From the NCBI GenBank assembly GCA_002414665.1, contig DIAF01000047.1, positions 120,830-161,109 of the forward strand: a DNA stretch of 40,280 nt. Reading direction: 5' to 3'. Below are positions 34,326 through 40,280 of this stretch, in pieces. Source of the DNA: Halieaceae bacterium UBA5085 (GTDB lineage Bacteria; Pseudomonadota; Gammaproteobacteria; Pseudomonadales; Halieaceae). Positions within the stretch are counted from its first letter, which is position 1. Every line of letters starts with the position of its first letter. A program made the translations under genes and the position numbers. A model generated the notes under the pieces. The model was given only the letters and a program-made list of their open reading frames with translations. It was not told where the DNA came from and did no database searches.

Positions 34326-35033
34326 TCACTCTTTCCAGGCTTCCAGGGTGATGCGCAGGCGGGCGACTGCCTGCCCGTGCAACTGCGACACCCGTGACTC
34401 GGAGACGCCGAGCACCAGGCCGATTTCCTTCAGGTTCAGGCCATCACCATAATACAGCGACATCATCAATTGTTCTTTTTCCGGTAGTTGCGCAACGGCC
34501 TGCTGCAGCGCGTCGTGAAAACCTGCCTCGCCCACCTGGCGCAGGGGGTCACCGTGCTCGTCACCGGCAGAGGACGCCACATCGTCATCCAGCTGGCACA
34601 TGCGGGCACAGGCCAGCTCGCCGGCCAGGCTCTGGTATTCCTCCAGCGACAGAGACAGTTCCGCCGCAATTTCCGCCTCGCGGGCCGGCCGCCCTTCGCG
34701 CAGGCTCACGCTGTTTATCGCCTGGGCGACCCGACTGAGATTGCTCTGCACGCTACGCGGCAACCAGTCGCTGCCACGCAGCTCATCAAGCATCGCACCC
34801 TTGATGCGAATACCGGCATAGGTGGCAAAACTGGCACCCTGCTCCGGGTCATGCTGCTCGCGGGCCTGTAACAGGCCTATCAATCCGGCCTGCATCAGGT
34901 CATCAAGCTCAACGCTGGCCGGCAGGCGCGCCGCCAGACGCAGGGCAATCTGCTTGACCAGCGGCAGATACTCCCGCACCAGCCCATCGACACCGGTCTG
35001 CGCTACGTGCTGATAAGCCGCTGTACGATCCAT
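34326..35033 (-). CDS. fliA: RNA polymerase sigma factor FliA (sigma28)
   Basis: 235 residues. Region 2 has VREYLPLVKQIALRLAARLP, DDLMQAGLIGLLQARE and SFATYAGIRIKGAMLDELR. Region 3 follows with WLPRSVQ and region 4 ends with LNLKEIGLVLGVSESRVSQLHG. It directs late flagellar and chemotaxis transcription. It is nine bases after flhG and just before motC. In Pseudomonas, cheY-cheZ-cheA-cheB separate fliA from motC; here they are absent. Confidence 0.96.
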   Translation of the reverse strand: MDRTAAYQHVAQTGVDGLVREYLPLVKQIALRLAARLPASVELDDLMQAGLIGLLQAREQHDPEQGASFATYAGIRIKGAMLDELRGSDWLPRSVQSNLSRVAQAINSVSLREGRPAREAEIAAELSLSLEEYQSLAGELACARMCQLDDDVASSAGDEHGDPLRQVGEAGFHDALQQAVAQLPEKEQLMMSLYYGDGLNLKEIGLVLGVSESRVSQLHGQAVARLRITLEAWKE

Positions 35034-35042
35034 AAGCCGGCG

Positions 35043-35867
35043 TCAGCCCGTTTTCTCCCGGGCGGCCAGCAGGCGCTCGATAAAAAAGGCCATGCCGCCC
35101 CCCACCTGTTGTGGCGGTTCGGCCTGGATGCGCCGGGCAATATCCTGCAGCGCACGCGCCGAGGGGGAGCGCGGATACTCAAGCACCACGGCACGCTGGG
35201 CCTGCACGGCTTTGCGCAGAAAATTATCGCGCGGCACGCTACCCAGCCAGCGCACACTAACATCCAGGTAGGCATCGGTGGCGTTGCACAGCTTGGCCAG
35301 CAGTTGCCGACCCTGCAACTCGGAATCCATCATATTGGCCAGGATATCGAAGCGCTTGACGCCACAGTCGCGGTTCAGCACCTTGATCAGGGCGTAGGCG
35401 TCGGTCAGCGAGGTGGGCTCGTCGCAGACCACGACAATCACACGCTGGCAGGCACTGGTGAAGGTGAGGACGGCGGTATCGATACCGGCGCCGGTATCCA
35501 CGATCAGCGTATCTACGGGCTGTTCCAGTTCGCTGAATGCCTGCACCAGCCCGGCCTGCTCCGCCGGTGACAGGTTGGCCATACGGGCCACACCTGAGCT
35601 TGCCGGCACCACGGTGATGCCGCCGGGGCCGGTGAGCAGGATATCCTGCAGGGTTTTTTCGCCGGACAACACATGGCTGATATCCCAGCGCGGGCGCAAG
35701 CCCAGTGCAATATCGACGTTGGCGAGACTGAGATCGGCATCAAACAGCAGGACTGACTGGCCCTGCCTGGCGAGTGCCACGGCAAGGTTCACGGAGACGT
35801 TGGTCTTACCCACACCCCCTTTACCACTGGTTACTGCAATAACATTCGTGGGGGCCTGCTCGCCCAT
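35043..35867 (-). CDS. flhG: Flagellar number regulator FlhG (FleN), MinD-like ATPase
   Basis: 274 residues. The deviant Walker A SGKGGVGKTN and DADLSLANVDIALGL mark the ParA/MinD family; DTGAGID is the Walker B region. FlhG limits flagellar number and acts with FlhF in polar placement. The C-terminal helix region (FIERLLAAREK) may be membrane-targeting. Gap to flhF is 21 bases; gap to fliA is nine. Confidence 0.95.
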   Translation of the reverse strand: MGEQAPTNVIAVTSGKGGVGKTNVSVNLAVALARQGQSVLLFDADLSLANVDIALGLRPRWDISHVLSGEKTLQDILLTGPGGITVVPASSGVARMANLSPAEQAGLVQAFSELEQPVDTLIVDTGAGIDTAVLTFTSACQRVIVVVCDEPTSLTDAYALIKVLNRDCGVKRFDILANMMDSELQGRQLLAKLCNATDAYLDVSVRWLGSVPRDNFLRKAVQAQRAVVLEYPRSPSARALQDIARRIQAEPPQQVGGGMAFFIERLLAAREKTG

Positions 35868-35888
35868 GTCAGGTTTTCCTGTTGTTCA

Positions 35889-37019
35889 TCAACTTGCCAT
35901 GGCTGTCATGCCAGTTCTCGATGCGGGCACCGCATCTGCGCGCCGCCGCTGCCGCAACCAATCCGCGGCGAGAGCGATCAACTCCCCTGCTCTCGCCGGT
36001 TGCAGGTCGTCCGGCACGCGCTGGCCGCTGCTGGTATACGCCACCGGCAACTCCGCGCGCATCAGGGTGTCCAGAGTACCACCCAAACCCGCTGCTTCGT
36101 CCAGCTTGGTGATGATAGCACCGCTCAAGCCCTGCCTTCCAAGAGAATGCACCAGTTCCCGGGTCTGGGCCACACCGGCGGACGCCGACAATACGGCCAG
36201 TACCGTCACGGGAACGGGGCTCGCCCGCAACAGCGCTATCTGGCTCAGGAGACGCGGATCGCGCTGGCCCATACCCGCGGTGTCGATGAAGATATGGCGG
36301 CGATTGCGGAAATCACGCAGTGCCGCATAGAGTTCGGGCCCCGTGCCGACGCTGAGCACGGGCACATCCAGCAATTCGGCGAAGGTCGCCAGCTGTTCCT
36401 GGCCGCCAATGCGGTACTGGTCCATGGTGATCAGTCCCACCTGTTCGCGCCCATCGGTGAGCGCGGCGCGGCCCGCCAGTTTGGCGATGGTGGAGGTTTT
36501 GCCAACGCCGGTGGTGCCGACACAGGCGACCACCCGGGTACCGCCCGGCAGGCCGTCGGGCAGCGTCAGCAGGCGCGCCTCCAGCGCTGCCAGGGTGCGC
36601 TGCCAGAGCGCGTCCAGGCCGCCGCTGGACGGCAGGGCGTCGGTAATGCCCTCGCTGAGGGCGCGGGAGAAGCCCATGCGCGCCAGACGCTGGTTCAGGG
36701 TCGCTCGCACCGGTGCCTTGTCGGCACTGTCGCGCCAGTTGCGCTGCTGCAGCTCAGCTTCCAGCAGAGAACGCAGGTTGGCCAGCTCATTCTGCAATTG
36801 CACCATGCCCAGCTCGTTCTCGACCGGGGCCGACGGCGCCGGCGGCCGCTCGCTCTCGGCGGCGGCCTGCTCCACCGCTTCCAGATTGCAGGCTGCGACC
36901 ACCTCGACACCATCGGCAACCCGGCGATTGCTGAGAATCACCGCCTCCGCACCAAGTTCCTCGCGCACCAGCGCCAATGCGCTGCGGCTGTCACGGGCAC
37001 TGAATCTGCGTATGTTCAT
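35889..37019 (-). CDS. flhF: Flagellar biosynthesis GTPase FlhF
   Basis: 376 residues. N-terminal MNIRRFSARDSRSALALVREELGAEAVI and a helical B-like region, then the NG GTPase domain: P-loop GTTGVGKTSTIAKLAG, DTAGMGQRD and ITKLDEAAGLGG. It recruits early flagellar parts to the cell pole; its presence, together with FlhG, implies a polar flagellum. It overlaps flhA by four bases. Confidence 0.95.
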   Translation of the reverse strand: MNIRRFSARDSRSALALVREELGAEAVILSNRRVADGVEVVAACNLEAVEQAAAESERPPAPSAPVENELGMVQLQNELANLRSLLEAELQQRNWRDSADKAPVRATLNQRLARMGFSRALSEGITDALPSSGGLDALWQRTLAALEARLLTLPDGLPGGTRVVACVGTTGVGKTSTIAKLAGRAALTDGREQVGLITMDQYRIGGQEQLATFAELLDVPVLSVGTGPELYAALRDFRNRRHIFIDTAGMGQRDPRLLSQIALLRASPVPVTVLAVLSASAGVAQTRELVHSLGRQGLSGAIITKLDEAAGLGGTLDTLMRAELPVAYTSSGQRVPDDLQPARAGELIALAADWLRQRRRADAVPASRTGMTAMAS

Positions 37020-39133
37020 TGTTTCTCTCCCTGTAGCGCACCGGCGCTACCGCCAATGGTGGCAACCACCTTGATCGTTTTCGTCGACGGTATTTCGTCG
37101 TAAGCCAGAATGTAGAAGTTCGCCATGCGCCCGCGCAGCAGACGCGACAGGAACAGCCGGATATTGCCCGCCACCAGCAGTACCGGGTTCTTGCCCTCGG
37201 CTTCCAGCTTCGCCGAGGCCGCCAGGACCTGGCGAATGACGCTGTCCAGCAGGGACGGTTCCAGTCCCCCGGCACCCTGCTGGATAGACCCCAGCAAGAT
37301 CTGTTCCAGTTTGGAGTCAAGCGCCATCACGGACATCTCGTCCCCGGTACCATTGATGTTCTGGAAGATGGAGGGCCCGAGGGCGATGCGCACCCTGGCG
37401 GTCAAAGCGTCAGAATCCTGACCCTTGCCCGCCTGATCCGCCAATGCTTCGGCGATGGTACGCATGTCGCGCACGGGAATACCCTCTTCCAGCAGGTTCT
37501 GCAGCACCCGGGTCACTTCACCCAGGGACATGGCGCTGGGCACCAGGTTCTCCACCAGTTTCGGGGACGAGCGGGCCAGTTTGTCCAGCAGCTGCTGCAC
37601 GCCGTCCTGCCCGATCAGCTCGCGGGCGTGGTTTTTCAGCAGCTGACTCAGGTGCGTGGCGATGACGGTGCTGCTGTCTACCACGGTGTAGCCCTTGGTC
37701 TGGGCATCGCCACGCTGGCCGGGGTCAATCCAGACCGCGTCGAGACCGAAGGTCGGGTCGCGCGTGGCGACCCCTTCGAGGTCACCGAAGGTCTGCCCCG
37801 GGTTGATGGCCAGCTCGCGACCGGGGAAAACCTCGCCCTCCCCGACAACCACGTCGTGCAGGCTGATCCGGTAGGCGTTGGGCGAGAGATCCAGGTTGTC
37901 GCGGATGTGCACCGAATGCACCAGGAAACCGAGCTCCTGCGACAGCTTCTTGCGCACGCCCTTGATGCGGCTCAGCAGGTCACCACCCTGGTTGCGGTCG
38001 ACCAGGGAGATCAGGCGATAGCCCACTTCCAGGCCGATTTCATCCACTTCGGTAACATCGTCCCAGCTCAGCTCGGTGTTCTCCGGTGTGCGCTCGGGGC
38101 GCACGGGCTCCGGCTCGGCCTCCCCTACCTGCTGCGACTGCCAGCGCAGGTACCCCATGACGCCGAGCAGCAGGGCAATGGGCACAAACACCACACCCGG
38201 CATGCCGGGGACAAACCCGATCAGGCCAATTATGCCCGCGGCAACGAACAGGATGCGCGGGTTGCTGGTGAGCTGCAGTGTCACCTCCGCACCCATATCC
38301 TGGGCGCTGGACACGCGGGTCACGATAATGGCCGCGGCGGTCGACAGCAGCATGGAGGGGATCTGCGCCACCAGACCGTCACCGATGGTAAGCAGGGTGT
38401 AATTCTGTGCCGCGTCCGTGGCGCTCAGGTCGTGTTGCAGCATGCCGATGGCGATACCGCCGAGCACATTGATCAGCAGAATGAGAATGCCGGCGATGGC
38501 ATCGCCGCGGACGAACTTGCTGGCACCATCCATGGCACCGTAGAAATCTGCCTCGCGTGACACTTCCTCGCGCCGGCGCAGGGCATCATCCTGGCTGATC
38601 AGGCCCGCGTTCAGGTCGGCATCGATCGCCATCTGTTTGCCGGGCATGGCGTCCAGGGTGAAGCGCGCCGTCACTTCGGAAATGCGCCCGGCACCCTTGG
38701 TAACCACCACGAAGTTGATCACCACAAGAATGGTGAACAACACCAGGCCGACGGCATAGCTGCCACCCACCACGAATTCACCGAAGGCCTCAATCACCCG
38801 GCCGGCAGCGGCAGTGCCTGTGTGGCCCTCCAGCAGAACCACGCGGGTCGAGGCCACATTCAGGCCCAGCCGCAGCAGCGTGGCAATCAGCAGCACCGTC
38901 GGAAACGCGGCAAAATCCAGCGGTCGGGAGGAGTACACCGCGGCCATGAGGACAATAATCGCCAGCGCGATATTGAAGGTGAACAGCAGGTCGAGCACCA
39001 GCGGAGGCAGTGGCAATACAATCATCACCAGCATCAGCATCAGCACGACTGGCGTGCCGGCACCGGTCAGCAACGCCTGCCAGGACATACCCGGCGCGCC
39101 CGCTGCGACCGACGCTGCGTTCTCAGTCGCCAT
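37016..39133 (-). CDS. flhA: Flagellar export gate protein FlhA
   Basis: About 705 residues with the start at ATG 39133 (11 bases inside flhB); ATG 39142 and 39148 are alternatives. The N-terminal half is eight-helix membrane with FTFNIALAIIVLMAAVYSSRPL, RLGLNVASTRVV and the FHIPEP-family loop TARFTLDAMPGKQMAID. The C-terminal soluble domain (DDVTEVDEIGLEVGYRLISLV onward) docks chaperone-substrate pairs. It forms the proton-driven export gate with FlhB. Confidence 0.95.
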   Translation of the reverse strand: MATENAASVAAGAPGMSWQALLTGAGTPVVLMLMLVMIVLPLPPLVLDLLFTFNIALAIIVLMAAVYSSRPLDFAAFPTVLLIATLLRLGLNVASTRVVLLEGHTGTAAAGRVIEAFGEFVVGGSYAVGLVLFTILVVINFVVVTKGAGRISEVTARFTLDAMPGKQMAIDADLNAGLISQDDALRRREEVSREADFYGAMDGASKFVRGDAIAGILILLINVLGGIAIGMLQHDLSATDAAQNYTLLTIGDGLVAQIPSMLLSTAAAIIVTRVSSAQDMGAEVTLQLTSNPRILFVAAGIIGLIGFVPGMPGVVFVPIALLLGVMGYLRWQSQQVGEAEPEPVRPERTPENTELSWDDVTEVDEIGLEVGYRLISLVDRNQGGDLLSRIKGVRKKLSQELGFLVHSVHIRDNLDLSPNAYRISLHDVVVGEGEVFPGRELAINPGQTFGDLEGVATRDPTFGLDAVWIDPGQRGDAQTKGYTVVDSSTVIATHLSQLLKNHARELIGQDGVQQLLDKLARSSPKLVENLVPSAMSLGEVTRVLQNLLEEGIPVRDMRTIAEALADQAGKGQDSDALTARVRIALGPSIFQNINGTGDEMSVMALDSKLEQILLGSIQQGAGGLEPSLLDSVIRQVLAASAKLEAEGKNPVLLVAGNIRLFLSRLLRGRMANFYILAYDEIPSTKTIKVVATIGGSAGALQGEKQ

Positions 39134-40280
39134 CCGCGGCATCCTCATCCATCAGGTCTTCGTACTCGGGCGGAATCTCCAGCGCGGTGGGACGCGGCAC
39201 ATAGTCGGTCGGCCCTGCCCGGCGCAGCTGGAACAGGTAAGCCAGCACCCGCGCCACCGCGAGGTACAGGCCGCGCGGAATTTCCGCGCCGATCTCGGTA
39301 GAGGCGTACAGGGCCCGGGCGAGCAGCGGCGCTTCGAACAGCGGCACCTGGTGCGCGCCCGCCACGCTGCGGATCTGCAGGGCGATCAGGTCGCGGCCCT
39401 TGGCCACCACCCGCGGCGCGCCACTGCCCTCGGCACTGTAGGCGATCGCCACCGCGTAGTGTGTGGGGTTGGTAATCACCACATCGGCCGAGGGGATGTC
39501 GCTCATCATGCGCCGCTGGGCCACCTCCCTCTGCAGGGTGCGAATGCGCTGCTTGATTTCCGGCCGACCGTCGGTCTCCTTCATTTCGTCGCGCACTTCC
39601 TGACGGGTCATGCGCAGTTTGCGGTGGAAGTCCCACAGTTCAAAGGGCACGTCGAACAGGGCAATCAGTGCCATGGAGGCGCTAAGCAGCAGCAGGCTCC
39701 AGGCCAGCAGGGCCGCCGTCGACTGGCTGGCAGCACCGGGCGACAGGCTGCTGAGCTGGAGGATGTCCCGCTGCAGCAGGCCGAACAGGGCAAAGGTCAC
39801 CGCCAGAATGAGCAGGAACTTGATCAGCGCCTTGGCCAGTTCCAACAGGCCCTTGAGCGAGAACACGCGCGCCAGCCCCTTGACCGGGTTGATCTTGTCG
39901 AAGCTGAAGGTCATCGATTCAGCGGAGAACGCCCAGCCCCCCATCAACAGCGGCCCGGCGAAGGCGGCCACCAGCGACACGAGCAGGAAAGGCGCCAGCA
40001 ACACTACCGCTGAGGACATCATGTGCATGAAGTGTACCGGCAGGTGCACCGCGTTGAACGCCAGCTCCCGGTCTGCCGCAAACGCCTCCGCGGCCAAGCG
40101 AAACAGGCCGTCCACCATGGCCGGGCCGAGGGTCAACAGGCTGGCGGCGGCGGCCAGTAGCGTGATGGTCGTGTTGAGTTCCTTGGAGCGCGGCACCTGC
40201 CCCTTGCGCCGCGCTTCCTGTTTGCGGCGCTCGGTGGGTTCTTCTGTGCGCTCCTGACCGGACTGCTGCTCGTCTGCCAT
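39123..40280 (-). CDS. flhB: Flagellar export switch protein FlhB
   Basis: 385 residues, complete; its ATG is the last three bases of the window (40280-40278), so upstream elements are missing. N-terminal EERTEEPTERRKQEARRKG-type charged start, four membrane helices, and the cytoplasmic domain with the autocleavage site NPTH (271-274, VVITNPTHYAVAI). ALYASTEIGAEIPRGLYLAVARVLAYLFQL is typical of the C-terminal domain. It switches secretion from hook to filament proteins. Confidence 0.96.
   Translation of the reverse strand: MADEQQSGQERTEEPTERRKQEARRKGQVPRSKELNTTITLLAAAASLLTLGPAMVDGLFRLAAEAFAADRELAFNAVHLPVHFMHMMSSAVVLLAPFLLVSLVAAFAGPLLMGGWAFSAESMTFSFDKINPVKGLARVFSLKGLLELAKALIKFLLILAVTFALFGLLQRDILQLSSLSPGAASQSTAALLAWSLLLLSASMALIALFDVPFELWDFHRKLRMTRQEVRDEMKETDGRPEIKQRIRTLQREVAQRRMMSDIPSADVVITNPTHYAVAIAYSAEGSGAPRVVAKGRDLIALQIRSVAGAHQVPLFEAPLLARALYASTEIGAEIPRGLYLAVARVLAYLFQLRRAGPTDYVPRPTALEIPPEYEDLMDEDAADGD

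Overview
The window looks like chromosome from a motile, aerobic, probably marine gammaproteobacterium. The evidence is the alaS-lysC-csrA-tRNA-Ser gene order, a polar-flagellum type flhB-flhA-flhF-flhG-fliA operon with motC/motD, a Na+-type PomAB stator, and ybiT, ybcJ, ybaN and greB homologues. A Rieske oxygenase, an F420-type flavin/deazaflavin oxidoreductase and several esterase-like hydrolases would fit a Halieaceae/OM60-type genome. That placement is inference. Most of the window is GC-rich (low 60s % by eye); positions 1-1550 are clearly poorer in GC (high 40s by eye).

Layout. (1) 1-1557: low-GC flank carrying a partial DNA methyltransferase that runs off the left edge and a small frameshifted reading frame. 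It lies immediately 3' of a tRNA-Ser(GCU), as an integrated island end would. (2) 1558-8970, minus strand: Trm112-like, hinT, alaS, lysC, csrA, a penicillin/AHL acylase lipoprotein and tRNA-Ser. (3) 8999-20738: M23 peptidase diverging from greB, a hydrolase-like lipoprotein, a serine-hydrolase (beta-lactamase fold), gcvP, a cold-shock/DUF1294 protein, a luciferase-like monooxygenase-YbaN-DedA operon, and an HSL-type hydrolase. (4) 20785-27101: a TonB-dependent receptor diverging from an ABC-F ATPase + YbcJ pair, a Rieske oxygenase, a small membrane protein and an F420-type reductase. (5) 27109-40280: flagellar and c-di-GMP block.

The flagellar block has three transcription units. The right-hand minus-strand operon runs flhB-flhA-flhF-flhG-fliA-motC-motD-small ORF (export gate, placement GTPase, number ATPase, late sigma factor, second stator). 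A second minus-strand operon runs fliK-flhB2-GGDEF protein. Between them, on the plus strand, lie pomA-pomB-PilZ. Two complete stators, a predicted c-di-GMP synthase with an apparent I-site and a predicted c-di-GMP receptor therefore sit within about 7 kb. This is the best candidate in the window for a locally encoded regulatory system (stator choice or braking by c-di-GMP), but each part belongs to a known family. I saw no CRISPR array, insertion sequence, integrase or rRNA.
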